64,000 nucleotides of DNA from Aliikangiella sp965214955 (GCA_965214955.1 CBDCCU010000015.1:1-64000), one strand, 5' to 3'. Positions 26,521-35,061 are shown, numbered from the stretch's first letter. Notes: generated by a model not told the origin, from the sequence alone. A program made the numbers and translations.

Positions 26521-26711
26521 TTTTTGTCATTGATTAGCGCTTGATGGGGGTATTTTAGCGTAGATTGGGAGGTTAGTCATAAGGGATGTTGATTAGAGGG
26601 ATATAGAAGCCTGCTTGTAGATTATTGGTATTAGTAAAAGCTTCTTGAAAACCAAAGAATCATCCCCAATATAGGTCAATCTTGAATAGAGAAGGAATTA
26701 AGAAATTAGAA

Positions 26712-27536
26712 ATGTTGAAAAAAAGTGTTTGTGTTTTAAGGGAATTATGGGATGTAAGGAAAAATAGGATTATAGGGCTTATCATTCTATATAGTGTGAT
26801 CTTAGCTTCAATAGATTTGTTTTTCTTTAAAGATGCAGGAAAAACCCTTCCTGACAACAGTATGCATTTTCAATTTCAACTAAGAAGCTATGAACACTAC
26901 TTAATAACTAACGTCGATTTTGAGAAGTTGTCAATGCTAAAAAAAGAGTTATTTCTTCAAAATGGACAAGAAAAAAAAATAACCTACCAGAAATTAGTCC
27001 AGTTTAAAGAGTTCCTTGCTCATCACACTAAACTACTTATTTATCTGAAAGATATACAAAACGTAATTCTCTACAGTTCAAACGAGCTGCTAAAGGTAGA
27101 GGAAAAAGCTCGAAACAAAATGTCTCGACAAGAGATAAAGGAATTAGATGAATTATTCAATAAAACTGATCTTAGTCTTGATAAATTTAAGAGATATATA
27201 GCCACTCTTGAGCAATCACAGAAACTTTTTCTTAAGGCAGTATCAACTAGTGGAGACACTCTAACATCTCAAGACCATATAAATTTCATTAACTTTCTAA
27301 GGAGCCAATATGGGGATAGAAATTCGTTGCTTAATGCTTTACAAAGTGGGAATGACTTAGCTCGAAGTGTCATACAGACAACAAACGAATTTTTGTTAGT
27401 TTATCCAAAAATTATTGATGCATATAATAGATATGCAAACTATGAAGAGCTTAAGAAAAATTGGGCTAAAATTATAACCTTTATCATATTGCTTATTTTT
27501 CAAGTCATAAGGGAAGAATCTACTGATAAACAGTAA
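26712..27536 (+). CDS. Unrecognised membrane protein with long helical middle
   Basis: A ~274-residue protein I do not recognise. One helix near the N-terminus (RIIGLIILYSVILASIDLFFF) and one at the C-terminus (IITFIILLIFQVI) enclose a ~200-residue charged, mostly helical segment, presumably periplasmic. The ATG at 26712 is used; the frame opens at a TTG (26682) that has AGG upstream, adding ten residues. It starts the accessory stretch between the acyl-CoA ligase and proA, and its codon use is more AT-rich than the neighbours. A chemoreceptor-like sensory fold without output domain is one possibility. Confidence 0.6.
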   Translation: MLKKSVCVLRELWDVRKNRIIGLIILYSVILASIDLFFFKDAGKTLPDNSMHFQFQLRSYEHYLITNVDFEKLSMLKKELFLQNGQEKKITYQKLVQFKEFLAHHTKLLIYLKDIQNVILYSSNELLKVEEKARNKMSRQEIKELDELFNKTDLSLDKFKRYIATLEQSQKLFLKAVSTSGDTLTSQDHINFINFLRSQYGDRNSLLNALQSGNDLARSVIQTTNEFLLVYPKIIDAYNRYANYEELKKNWAKIITFIILLIFQVIREESTDKQ

Positions 27537-27611
27537 GTAGTTTCTCGATAGTCAGGGGTTGCCTTTATTTTTTAGTAAACAGAAAAGCATTTAAAACTAC
27601 AGGGGGAGCAA

Positions 27612-27818
27612 GTGTTATTTTGGATATCAATAAGTATTTTTAGTTTTTCAATAGGGTTGATACTAAATAATTCAATTAAGAAGAATAATGAAAGAAAGCT
27701 TAAGCTACGCTCTATCCAGAGAAAGATTGAAGCTAAAGAAAAAGCTAAGGCGGCTAAGATTGAAGAAGAAAATTTAAATGATGTTCAGCGCAAGATTAAA
27801 GAGTTTAAGCAAAAATAA
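27612..27818 (+). CDS. Small membrane-anchored coiled-coil protein
   Basis: A 68-residue protein starting with GTG behind a strong AGGGGGAG. Residues 2-20 form a membrane helix (LFWISISIFSFSIGLIL); the rest is a Lys/Glu-rich amphipathic helix likely to form a coiled coil (KIEAKEKAKAAKIEEEN). No family recognised. It lies 75 bases after the preceding unknown membrane protein on the same strand, so they may be co-expressed. Confidence 0.55.
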   Translation: MLFWISISIFSFSIGLILNNSIKKNNERKLKLRSIQRKIEAKEKAKAAKIEEENLNDVQRKIKEFKQK

Positions 27819-28009
27819 TTTTTAACAAGGAGTTTTGAACTAGGCATTATTTTGGGAGTAGATTCGAAGATGAACTTTAAATATTTAGGATTAAACCTAG
27901 CTCATTTTGCTAAGTGTTGGTTTGGGGTAAGCTGCTTAATTTAAATTAAAACCATGAGAATTAATAAAGTTTAAAAGTTATAAATAAAATGTGTTAAATT
28001 TCTCAATTA

Positions 28010-28138
28010 TTACGTTTTATCATAGCCTGATAATTTTGCGTTTACTATGTGTGGATTTTCTAATATTTGAGATCACTTCTTTTTAAATTGGTTTTGTATT
28101 GTAGCGCCAAGCTTTTTCCATTCTTTTAAAGCCAGTTT
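28010..28138 (-). pseudogene. RelE-type toxin remnant
   Basis: Reading the minus strand from 28138 gives ALKEWKKLGATIQNQFKKK, a stop, then SQILENPHIVNAKLSGYD in the same frame. This matches the N-terminal half of RelE (E. coli RelE has ALKEWRKLGSTVREQLKKKL followed by a LESPR..A.KLRG segment), with a stop codon where a leucine is expected. The catalytic C-terminal half is gone and stops follow. It is a fossil mRNA-interferase gene; no activity is possible from this copy. Confidence 0.75.
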
Positions 28139-28150
28139 TTAAACCCAAGT

Positions 28151-28271
28151 TCATAGCTTATTCAAGCTAACTCTTATGGTTTCTTTGTTTTTTCTACTTT
28201 CAGCAATTCTTAGTAGTTTAAGATCTTCAACATGATCTATCAAAAACTCATAAATTCTGCTGGTATGCAAT
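28151..28271 (-). pseudogene. RelB-like antitoxin C-terminal remnant
   Basis: Directly upstream of the RelE remnant and in the same frame, the minus strand reads TSRIYEFLIDHVEDLKLLRI then AESRKNKETIRVSLNKL and a stop. This resembles the toxin-wrapping C-terminal helix and tail of ribbon-helix-helix RelB-type antitoxins (pattern: ..YLDDLEDxxLAExR..ETISLEE). The DNA-binding half is missing. Order (antitoxin then toxin) and spacing are those of a relBE operon. Confidence 0.6.
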
Positions 28272-28373
28272 TAAATAAGGTAATTAAATAAGGTAAAAAA
28301 CAGTTGGTTGAACTGGTTATGTTGGTTATTCTAACCAAAAGTTTTTCCCGTTTATTGTAGCGTTATATTCACA

Positions 28374-29105
28374 ATGAAATTAATTGTATTATGCTTACTG
28401 ATATTCTCTGCGCAGATCTATTCTGAAGAGTTCAATGTTAATTTACTTATGTCTGAGTACGGATTGAGCCCTCAATCTATCGAGAACATTAACGACGGAC
28501 AGTATTATAATAATCATCATTTTGTAACAATAGAGTTTAATGAGCTTCAAATAAGCACTAAAGATAAACGAACTGGCTCATTAGGTTTTGAAGAAAATGG
28601 AATAAGATACTTTACAACTAACAAAGGAGAGTGGGGAGCAAAACTAGAAGTAGCAATTAATAGTGTTAACAAACTGCTTCTTGAAGAATATGTATCTCAT
28701 ATTTACCCAAAGTATAGCGATGGAGGAGCGCTGTATATTGTCCATAATACGTCGATGAATAACAAAAATAGTAAGCTCAGTGTTATATCGGATCGCTCAA
28801 AGCCCTCTAAACCCAAGTTAATAACATTACTGCCTGATACACCCTATAGTTTTCACACAGATAAGTCTAAGTTAGATCGATCTCCCCTTGTGATGCTTGG
28901 GGAAAAAAGCATTATGGTATTACATGACCATGATAGATTGGAGATACTGTTGTGGAATGTCTTTTGGGAAAATAAGCTATTTCCATCTAGCATTGTGAGA
29001 TATAAAAATAATTATTTTGTTGGGTTGTCGCATGGGGTTGCGGTTGTACCGGTAAATGATACTGAAAGCACTGTTTTTTATGCGGACAAAGAATTCAACA
29101 AATAA
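28374..29105 (+). CDS. Exported protein of unknown function
   Basis: A 243-residue protein with a signal peptide (MKLIVLCLLIFSAQIYSEEF). The mature part alternates short hydrophobic strands and turns (GGALYIVHNTS, IMVLHDHDRLEILLWNVFW, NNYFVGLSHGVAVVPVND), suggesting a beta-rich, perhaps propeller-like, periplasmic domain. No family recognised and no ribosome binding site stronger than TATATTC is visible before the ATG. Single gene in the accessory stretch. Confidence 0.6.
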   Translation: MKLIVLCLLIFSAQIYSEEFNVNLLMSEYGLSPQSIENINDGQYYNNHHFVTIEFNELQISTKDKRTGSLGFEENGIRYFTTNKGEWGAKLEVAINSVNKLLLEEYVSHIYPKYSDGGALYIVHNTSMNNKNSKLSVISDRSKPSKPKLITLLPDTPYSFHTDKSKLDRSPLVMLGEKSIMVLHDHDRLEILLWNVFWENKLFPSSIVRYKNNYFVGLSHGVAVVPVNDTESTVFYADKEFNK

Positions 29106-29137
29106 ACTGTTAAAAGTTGAGAATCTCTTTAAATATG

Positions 29138-29166
29138 TATAAATTGACTCCGTTTTTTTCTGCTTA
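29138..29166 (+). repeat. Upstream element shared by two GFA genes, copy 1
   Basis: The 29 bases tataaattgactccg-tttttttctgctta, just before the GFA gene at 29196, are nearly the same as 31269-31296 before the second GFA gene (25-26 matches with one gap). TTGACT could act as a -35 box. Confidence 0.6.
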
Positions 29167-29195
29167 GATTTACTATTATGTTTCAACGAGAAAAT

Positions 29196-29579
29196 ATGAA
29201 ATATTCAGGAAGTTGTCATTGTGGCAAAGTTAAATTTCAAGTCGAAGCGCCAGAGGTTATTGACGCGGATAAGTGTAATTGTTCTATCTGTAGCAAGTCG
29301 GGTTATTTGCATTTAATAGTGCCAGAATCAAAGTTTAAGCTGTTGTCAGGTGAAGAATATTTATCGACTTACACTTTTAATACTAAAGTGGCGCAACACT
29401 ATTTTTGCAAGCATTGTGGCATTAAGCCATTTTATATACCTCGTTCAAATCCCGATGGTGTAGACGTTAATATTAACTGCATTGATACGCCAATTGTAAA
29501 GCTAAAAATATCGGACTTTGATGGTCAAAATTGGGAATCTCACGCGCATACATTGAGGCATAAAAGCAAAGAATCATAA
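29196..29579 (+). CDS. GFA/CENP-V family zinc protein (copy 1)
   Basis: A 127-residue Mss4-like beta-tent protein. Zinc ligands are visible as SCHCGKVKF, CNCSICSK and FCKHCG. The family is named after a glutathione-dependent formaldehyde-activating enzyme, but most members, including this short one, have no proven activity. The ATG at 29196 (MKYSGSCHCG, with CGAGA upstream) fits the family better than the in-frame ATG at 29178. One of three divergent GFA paralogues in this window (also 31331 and 41342). Confidence 0.88.
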   Translation: MKYSGSCHCGKVKFQVEAPEVIDADKCNCSICSKSGYLHLIVPESKFKLLSGEEYLSTYTFNTKVAQHYFCKHCGIKPFYIPRSNPDGVDVNINCIDTPIVKLKISDFDGQNWESHAHTLRHKSKES

Positions 29580-30168
29580 CAAAAAATTTAAGAGTGTTAT
29601 GTGATGCTTGGTACTCCAACTTAAATTCGAGCAGCTCGTAGAATAACTATTAGTCCTATAAAACAATGAAGTTTATATGGTTAGTAAATAGTTTGAGCGA
29701 ACAGATTTTAATTCTATATACCTACTCTCTAGTTATATAAAAATATTACTAAAATACAGAAAACTCTAATTTATATGTTTTTCTTGAAAAAACATGTGGT
29801 TTTTATAAAAATATAAGAAACACGCAATTTTTGAAGGTATCTTTGAGATTGAGCTTTTTTGAAGATCAGCCGTGAATAACTCTGCGAGCAAGATAATATA
29901 TCTAGCTCTTCAAAATAATGGGAAGATAAGTCAGAGAAAAAGAGAACGTTTTAAAAGTTGGATCAATGAAGATAATTTACAGAATTTAGAAAAAATAATC
30001 TGCCACTTACTTGAAGATATTAATAGTAAGAGTAAAGAAAACAATCAGTAACGTTTTCTGAAGAATAAATTTAAATGATAATTAAAAAATCAATGGTGCT
30101 AGTGAGGATTTGATTTAGCAAATTAATTTTATTGCCAGTAACAAATAACAATGATCAAGGGATAACAA
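29580..30168. other. Intergenic region, one small possible ORF
   Basis: 589 bases without a recognisable gene other than the 59-residue ORF at 29872. The first 80 bases contain an imperfect inverted repeat (aatttaag ... cttaaatt) and a cgagcagctcg palindrome near 29628-29638. Very AT-rich from 29700 on. Confidence 0.6.
29872..30051 (+). CDS. Small ORF of 59 residues, unrecognised
   Basis: GTG-initiated frame with normal-looking amino-acid composition (KIIYLALQNNGKISQRKRER, then FKSWINEDNLQNLEKIICHL). It looks like a helical domain or the C-terminal fragment of a larger protein. No convincing ribosome binding site, and an in-frame stop lies four codons before the GTG. Could be a gene remnant. 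Confidence 0.35.
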   Translation: MNNSASKIIYLALQNNGKISQRKRERFKSWINEDNLQNLEKIICHLLEDINSKSKENNQ

Positions 30169-30810
30169 ATGATAGATCTACTTTCACTCTTAATGATAGG
30201 GCTTGCCTTTTTTGTGGTTGCTGTATCTCCAGGACCAGCCAATATTTCTAATGCTGTTATAGCCATGAGTTATGGGAGAAAGGCGAGTTTAATTTATGGT
30301 GCGGGACTTTCGTCTGGGCTTGTATTTTGGGGCATTATAGCAGCAAGTGGTATGGGCGCGGTTCTACAAAGTTCGGTGTATCTTTTAATGGCGCTTAAAT
30401 TTTTAGGCGGTCTGTATCTATTATGGCTAGCCTACTTATCGGGTAAGTCTGCATTTAAATCTCAAAGTGATAGCGCCGAAAATACTAGCCAAGCTATATC
30501 TAGCAAAAAATGGTTTATCCGAGGATTTATTCTTAATGTTTCAAATCCAAAAACAGTTATCGCTTGGCTGGCTGCGTTATCTGTTGGTTTAGATACTGGT
30601 GACAGTATGTACGCATTAGCATCAGGTGTGGCAGTATGTATATTGGTTGGCTTTTTAACAAATGCTATGTATTCACTGGTTTTCTCAGTTAGCGGTGTAA
30701 TGAAAAGCTACCAAATTATTAGTCGTTGGGTGAATGGCATTGCTTCTGTGCTTTTTGCCACTGCTGGTATTGGCTTAATAAGATCAGCCTTTAATCGAAG
30801 TGCCGCTTAA
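30169..30810 (+). CDS. LysE/RhtB family amino-acid exporter
   Basis: A 213-residue, six-helix inner-membrane translocator. Family features are the N-terminal VAVSPGPANISNAVIAMSYG (the PGP motif with the following small residues), GAGLSSGLVFWGIIAASG, FLGGLYLLWLAYLSGKS, and RGFILNVSNPKTVIAWLAA. LysE-superfamily members export basic amino acids, homoserine/threonine or quorum signals; the substrate cannot be told. AAGGGA precedes the ATG. Monocistronic in the accessory stretch. Confidence 0.9.
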   Translation: MIDLLSLLMIGLAFFVVAVSPGPANISNAVIAMSYGRKASLIYGAGLSSGLVFWGIIAASGMGAVLQSSVYLLMALKFLGGLYLLWLAYLSGKSAFKSQSDSAENTSQAISSKKWFIRGFILNVSNPKTVIAWLAALSVGLDTGDSMYALASGVAVCILVGFLTNAMYSLVFSVSGVMKSYQIISRWVNGIASVLFATAGIGLIRSAFNRSAA

Positions 30811-30907
30811 TAACAAAAATATTAACTTCAAATCATATCTACAGGCTATATGTGACTAAAATTTAGTTTTATGTTTTTATCAAACACCATTCATTGCTAG
30901 GCTCCAG

Positions 30908-31273
30908 ATGAAGAAATATAAATATCAAAAATTAGCCAAAGCCATCTTTGCACTGATATTCATTGCCTCATTACTGATCATTGCTCAGGATACTTGGCTT
31001 AAAAGTCAATTTGAAAAAAATACTAATTATTATTTAAATCAAGCAAGCGTAGAAGCACTAAACCTAGAAATAGATAAAGAGCTTTTATTTTATGCCGAAA
31101 ACGGAAACTTACCGGCAATAAAAAAAGTTCTAAAAATGAAAGTAGAAGAAAACACCAAAGTAATAAAAGAGCGACTACAAGATAGCCGGCATGATGAGAG
31201 TAGTATCTTGCTAATGCAACGTTCATTAAAATACGATCCTAGAAATTGCAATGAGAGTTCTTTAAGTCTATAA
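30908..31273 (+). CDS. Small membrane-anchored protein of unknown function
   Basis: A 121-residue protein with an N-terminal helix (LAKAIFALIFIASLLIIAQ) and a charged helical remainder (NLPAIKKVLKMKVEENTKVI). No family recognised. The segment FYAENGNLPAIKKVL is faintly ankyrin-like (one repeat), which is too little for a call. Followed closely by the second GFA gene. Confidence 0.5.
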   Translation: MKKYKYQKLAKAIFALIFIASLLIIAQDTWLKSQFEKNTNYYLNQASVEALNLEIDKELLFYAENGNLPAIKKVLKMKVEENTKVIKERLQDSRHDESSILLMQRSLKYDPRNCNESSLSL

Positions 31274-31296
31274 ATTGGCTCTATTTTTTCTGCTTA
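31269..31296 (+). repeat. Upstream element shared by two GFA genes, copy 2
   Basis: Second copy of the element at 29138-29166, here tataaattggctct-attttttctgctta, followed directly by TATAAT. It overlaps the stop codon of the preceding small gene, so that gene was cut or ends within the element. Confidence 0.6.
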
Positions 31297-31330
31297 TAAT
31301 AACTGTTAGGCTCTACAAAGGAGTTTAGAA

Positions 31331-31738
31331 ATGTCTAAAGGTGAATGTAATTGTGGTGTAGTGACATTTGATATTAAATCTCAAGTATCCGATATTTTTA
31401 TTTGCCATTGCTCCATATGTAGAAAATTTACTGGAAGTGGTGGAATTGCAGTTGTTATCGTTCCGAAGGCTGATTTTCAATGGTTATCTGGAGAGAGCTA
31501 TATTCAAAAGTGGAATAAGCCAGGGCACGATTGGGAGGCTTGTTTCTGTAAAGATTGTGGATCTCCATTACCTGGGATGGATAGCGAATTTTATATGTAT
31601 GTGCCAGCAAGTTTAATAACTGAAGGCGCAGAAAATTTAGAAGTAGCTCATCACATTTGGGTTGATTCAAAGGCGCATTGGGAAGTTATTGCAGATTCGG
31701 GCAAACAGCATAAAGGTGCATTTAACTCTAATAATTAA
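31331..31738 (+). CDS. GFA/CENP-V family zinc protein (copy 2)
   Basis: A 135-residue Mss4-like protein with zinc ligands GECNCGVVTF, CHCSICRKFTG and FCKDCGSPLPG. The CHCxxCRK...G pattern is the canonical GFA one, more typical than in copy 1. Substrate unknown. AAGGAG precedes the ATG. It converges on proA, with 36 bases between them. Confidence 0.9.
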   Translation: MSKGECNCGVVTFDIKSQVSDIFICHCSICRKFTGSGGIAVVIVPKADFQWLSGESYIQKWNKPGHDWEACFCKDCGSPLPGMDSEFYMYVPASLITEGAENLEVAHHIWVDSKAHWEVIADSGKQHKGAFNSNN

Positions 31739-31774
31739 CAAAGCATTCAAAACAACCTCCCCAGAAGCGTTAAA

Positions 31775-33028
31775 CTACCCTCGCACTTGCCCCTCACCTA
31801 TCACAACAAATTTTTCACTGGTTAAAGACTCTAGCCCCATGGGGCCATAGGCATGAATTTTTGATGTAGAAATACCAATTTCGGCACCTAACCCTAACTC
31901 GCCGCCATCTGAAAATCGAGATGAAGCATTTGCCATAACTACCGATGCATCAATTCGATTAATAAATTGTTCCGCGTGTTGTTGGTTTTCGGTGGCAATA
32001 ACTTCGGTGTGTCCCGAGCCGTATTGATCAATAAACTCAATCGCTTCTTCAATATCGCTTACTACTTTAATGGTTATTTTTAAAGATAAAAATTCAGTGG
32101 CAAAGTCTTGCTCGGTGGCAAGTTGTATTTGGGGTAAAATGGCTTGCGTTTTGTCGCAACCCAACAGTTCAACATTATATTTTTCTAGCGCTTTTTGAGC
32201 TTGTGGTAAAAATGTTTTGGCTATGTCTTGGTCAACAAGCAACCCTTCAAGCGCATTACATACTCCAGGTCTTTGGGTTTTGCCGTTAACCAAAAGATTA
32301 AGCGCTTTTTCAAGGTTAGCGTATCGGTCAACGTATAAATGACAAATGCCTTGGTAGTGTTTAATTACTGGAATATAACTATTAGCGACCACATATTTAA
32401 TCAGACTTTCTCCGCCTCTTGGGATCACTACATCAATCAGCTCATCAAGCTTGAGTAAGTCATTTAAAATACTGCGTTCGGTGGTGGCTAATACTTGAAT
32501 TAAATCTTGGGGCAAGTTGGCTTTTGATAAAGCTTCTTGCCAGCATTTAGCAATTACTTGGTTGGTTTCAAAGGCTTCTTTACCGCCTCTTAAGATAATG
32601 CCATTACCACTTTTTAACGCTAAAGAAGCTGCTTCTACGGTAACATTAGGGCGTGACTCATAGATCATTAAAATAATGCCTAATGGAATTCTTTTTTTGC
32701 CGACTTTAATGCCGTTAGGGCGAGTTATTTCGTTTGTGGTAGTTACTAAGGGATCTCTTAACTCGGCAACTTCATGTAGTGATTCACACATTTGAGCAAT
32801 GACTTTATCGTTAATGGTTAGACGATCAATCATTGCATCGGAAAGTTGATTAAGTTTGGCTTTTTGTCGATCAATTTGATTGGCATTTTTTAAAGCATCA
32901 GCTTGCTTTTGCAAAGACTTCGACATCTCAAAAAGCACTTGGTTTTTTTGTTTGCTGGTTGCCGTTAGTAATTTTTTAGATGCTTTTTTTGCTTTTTTAC
33001 AGTTAGTAATTAATTGCTCTTTATTCAT
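31775..33028 (-). CDS. proA: Gamma-glutamyl phosphate reductase ProA
   Basis: A 417-residue NADPH-dependent reductase for the second step of proline synthesis (gamma-glutamyl phosphate to glutamate semialdehyde). Visible motifs are IPLGIILMIYESRPNVTVEAASLALKSG (start of the NADP domain), VIPRGGESL, the catalytic cysteine in QRPGVCNALEGLLV, and SRFSDGGELGLGAEIGISTS near the end. Encoded 65 bases downstream of proB on the minus strand, together an operon. Confidence 0.97.
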   Translation of the reverse strand: MNKEQLITNCKKAKKASKKLLTATSKQKNQVLFEMSKSLQKQADALKNANQIDRQKAKLNQLSDAMIDRLTINDKVIAQMCESLHEVAELRDPLVTTTNEITRPNGIKVGKKRIPLGIILMIYESRPNVTVEAASLALKSGNGIILRGGKEAFETNQVIAKCWQEALSKANLPQDLIQVLATTERSILNDLLKLDELIDVVIPRGGESLIKYVVANSYIPVIKHYQGICHLYVDRYANLEKALNLLVNGKTQRPGVCNALEGLLVDQDIAKTFLPQAQKALEKYNVELLGCDKTQAILPQIQLATEQDFATEFLSLKITIKVVSDIEEAIEFIDQYGSGHTEVIATENQQHAEQFINRIDASVVMANASSRFSDGGELGLGAEIGISTSKIHAYGPMGLESLTSEKFVVIGEGQVRG

Positions 33029-33093
33029 AATATTATGTGCTATAGGGTTAGATAAAAAATCAATAAAATATTAGTTCAACAACTTAGTTGAGT

Positions 33094-33888
33094 TTAACGA
33101 GCATTAAATAAAGTGCCAGGATTATGACTAGCTTTTAATGCCTCAAAAGTTTCTGCTTTACGACCATTAACAATAAGCGTTTCAATTTGTTTGTTGGTTG
33201 CGGTAATGGCAGCTTGTAGTTTGGTAGTCATGCCGCCAGTGGCAATGGGGTTGCTGGTATCACTAGCATAATTCATTATTTGATCGTCAATGGTATTAAT
33301 TTGGGTGAGCATTTTTGCATCACTATGCTCTGCGGGATTTTTATCATATAGCCCGTCAACGTCGCTGCAAATAATTAGCCTGTCGGCTTTACACATTATT
33401 GCAACTTTAGCGGCTAAGTTATCGTTGTCTCCAACAACTAGCTCATCTATGACCACTGAATCATTTTCATTAATAATAGGAAGTGCATTTACTTTAAACA
33501 AATGACCTAAAGTATTTTTGGCATTAAGACGTCGTTTTTCGCTTTCAAGATCCGAACGAGTCAGTAGTAGTTGAGCACAAGGTATATCAAAAAATCGCTG
33601 CCAATGTTGCATAACTTGGTTTTGACCAATGGCGGCAAGAGCTTGTTTTTCGGGAATGGTTCTTCTTTGTTTGAGATCAGTGCCAGTTATTCCCGCTCCA
33701 GCGGCTACACTACCAGAGCTAACTAAAACCACTTGTTTGTTATTGTGGTGGCACTGATGAATAAAATCGGCTAACGCCAATAAATGTTGGGTACTACAAC
33801 CCACACCATTAGGTGCAATAAGCGAACTGCCTACTTTAATAACAACTCGTTTCCAATTGTCTGATAACTGTTTCACACACAAACTCAC
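33094..33888 (-). CDS. proB: Glutamate 5-kinase ProB, short form without PUA domain
   Basis: A 264-residue amino-acid kinase for the first step of proline synthesis. KVGSSLIAP, VLVSSGSVAAG, PIINENDSVVIDELVVGDNDNLAA and SDVDGLYDKNPAEH are diagnostic. It ends with the kinase domain; the C-terminal PUA domain of the E. coli enzyme (367 residues) is absent, as in some other bacteria, so proline feedback and oligomerisation may differ. The frame begins with GTG at 33888; nearby TTG/GTG codons at 33882 and 33876 are equally possible. Confidence 0.95.
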   Translation of the reverse strand: MSLCVKQLSDNWKRVVIKVGSSLIAPNGVGCSTQHLLALADFIHQCHHNNKQVVLVSSGSVAAGAGITGTDLKQRRTIPEKQALAAIGQNQVMQHWQRFFDIPCAQLLLTRSDLESEKRRLNAKNTLGHLFKVNALPIINENDSVVIDELVVGDNDNLAAKVAIMCKADRLIICSDVDGLYDKNPAEHSDAKMLTQINTIDDQIMNYASDTSNPIATGGMTTKLQAAITATNKQIETLIVNGRKAETFEALKASHNPGTLFNAR

Positions 33889-34191
33889 GTTAATTGGCTG
33901 ATGCTAGCTAGAACTTGGTTAAATTAAATGGCTAAGTTGTTGAGATCAAGCAAGATCAAAGAATGTCTTATAAGTATTAGCAATATGTACTCGTTCTCCT
34001 TCAAGAAGGATGATTTAAGTAGGGTATTTTGAAGTAGAACTTAGCAAGGAACGTAGATACAACTATGTTTGAGATAACCATTTTGAGTACAAGTTAAAAA
34101 TTAATATTTTTAAAAATAGAGCACGTATATAGCAAGTTTTCGGTTCGTTTTATGTAATTAAAACCACTATTGTGTCTCTATTAGGTACAAA
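33889..34191. other. Intergenic region with a fragment of the 40-kb repeat element
   Basis: 303 bases between proB and the ada-like gene. The 15-mer cgttctccttcaaga at 33992-34006, preceded by tatgtact, is identical to the arm of the element at 40381-40648 (there 40388-40402). It looks like a degenerate end of the same repeat family. The rest shows nothing I can name. Confidence 0.55.
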
Positions 34192-35061
34192 ATGTTAAAG
34201 GACATTAAAGTGACTCAAAACGATAACCGCACAAATTATGAGCGTATTGCTTATGCAATAGATCACATTAAAAAGAATTTTAAAGAGCAACCAAGCTTAG
34301 AGGCAATTGCTAAGGAAATTCATGTTAGTCCTTTTCATTTTCAGCGTTTATTTACCGATTGGGCCGGTGTTAGCCCGAAAAAATTTACCCAATATTTAAG
34401 TGTTGGTTACGCAAAAAATCTTTTAAGAAACGAAAAACTGAGTTTGTTAGGCACGGCAGAAGAAACGGGCTTATCAAGCACTGGGCGCTTACACGATTTA
34501 TTCGTTAACATCGAAGGAATGACACCCGGTGAGTACAAAAGAGGCGGTGAGAGTTTAGCAATTAACTATTGTTTTGCCGAAAGCCCTTTTGGAAAAATTA
34601 TTTTAGCATCAACACCCAAAGGCGTTTGTCATATAGCTTTTAAAGAGGATGAAACAATAGCCTTAGCCGAGCTAAAACAAAGATTTCCTAATGCAAATTA
34701 TCATCAGGTGGTGGATAAATACCAACAAGATGCCTTGTACATTTTTCAACAAGACTGGTCTCACCTTGATCAAATTAAGCTTCATTTAAAGGGCTCGCAG
34801 TTTCAGTTAAAAGTATGGGAAACACTACTTAAAATCCCCATGGGCGGACTATCATCTTATGGCGAAATAGCCAAAGCAGTAGGCAGCCCCAAAGCTTCAA
34901 GAGCAGTAGGCACCGCTGTTGGCAATAATCCTGTTGCTTATTTAATTCCATGTCATCGAGTGATTCAAGCAACAGGTGGACTTGGCGGTTATATGTGGGG
35001 CGAAACTCGCAAATCAGCCATGATAGGTTGGGAAGCGGCTAAAATGGGTGCACAAGCCTAA
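34192..35061 (+). CDS. AraC-HTH / O6-methylguanine-DNA methyltransferase (Ada-like, no AdaA zinc domain)
   Basis: A 289-residue suicide repair protein. Residues ~15-115 are an AraC-type HTH (LEAIAKEIHVSPFHFQRLFTDW) and ~125-285 an Ogt/MGMT domain with the acceptor cysteine in NPVAYLIPCHRVIQ. The N-terminal methylphosphotriester-sensing zinc domain of E. coli Ada is missing, so it probably repairs O6-methylguanine and may autoregulate through the AraC part. ATG at 34192 (AGG upstream) or GTG at 34210 (AAAGGA upstream) are both plausible starts. One-base overlap with the following oxygenase gene. Confidence 0.93.
   Translation: MLKDIKVTQNDNRTNYERIAYAIDHIKKNFKEQPSLEAIAKEIHVSPFHFQRLFTDWAGVSPKKFTQYLSVGYAKNLLRNEKLSLLGTAEETGLSSTGRLHDLFVNIEGMTPGEYKRGGESLAINYCFAESPFGKIILASTPKGVCHIAFKEDETIALAELKQRFPNANYHQVVDKYQQDALYIFQQDWSHLDQIKLHLKGSQFQLKVWETLLKIPMGGLSSYGEIAKAVGSPKASRAVGTAVGNNPVAYLIPCHRVIQATGGLGGYMWGETRKSAMIGWEAAKMGAQA

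Larger units (their letters stand above)
27819..28373. other. 555-base region without intact gene; holds a decayed relBE locus
   Basis: No intact ORF of useful size. The minus strand between about 28010 and 28271 carries recognisable pieces of an antitoxin and a RelE toxin (listed separately). The part 27819-28000 shows nothing I can name; it includes a short inverted repeat around 27884-27900 (taggattaaaccta). Confidence 0.7.

Noticed and set aside
28976..29186. Minus-strand 69-residue frame overlapping the exported protein
   Set aside because: No similarity or ribosome binding site, and it overlaps a better plus-strand gene.
29580..29665. attC-like imperfect inverted repeat (aatttaag ... 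gcttggta ... cttaaatt) after the first GFA gene
   Set aside because: The outer core sites do not fit the consensus; kept only as a note in the intergenic entry.
31305..31311. GTTAGGC core-site-like heptamer and TAACAAA starts after several genes: possible integron cassette array in 26.5-31.8 kb
   Set aside because: No integrase gene, and I could not pair the heptamer with an RYYYAAC site and inner L/R boxes of an attC. The single matches are expected by chance in AT-rich DNA. A covariance-model search would settle it.
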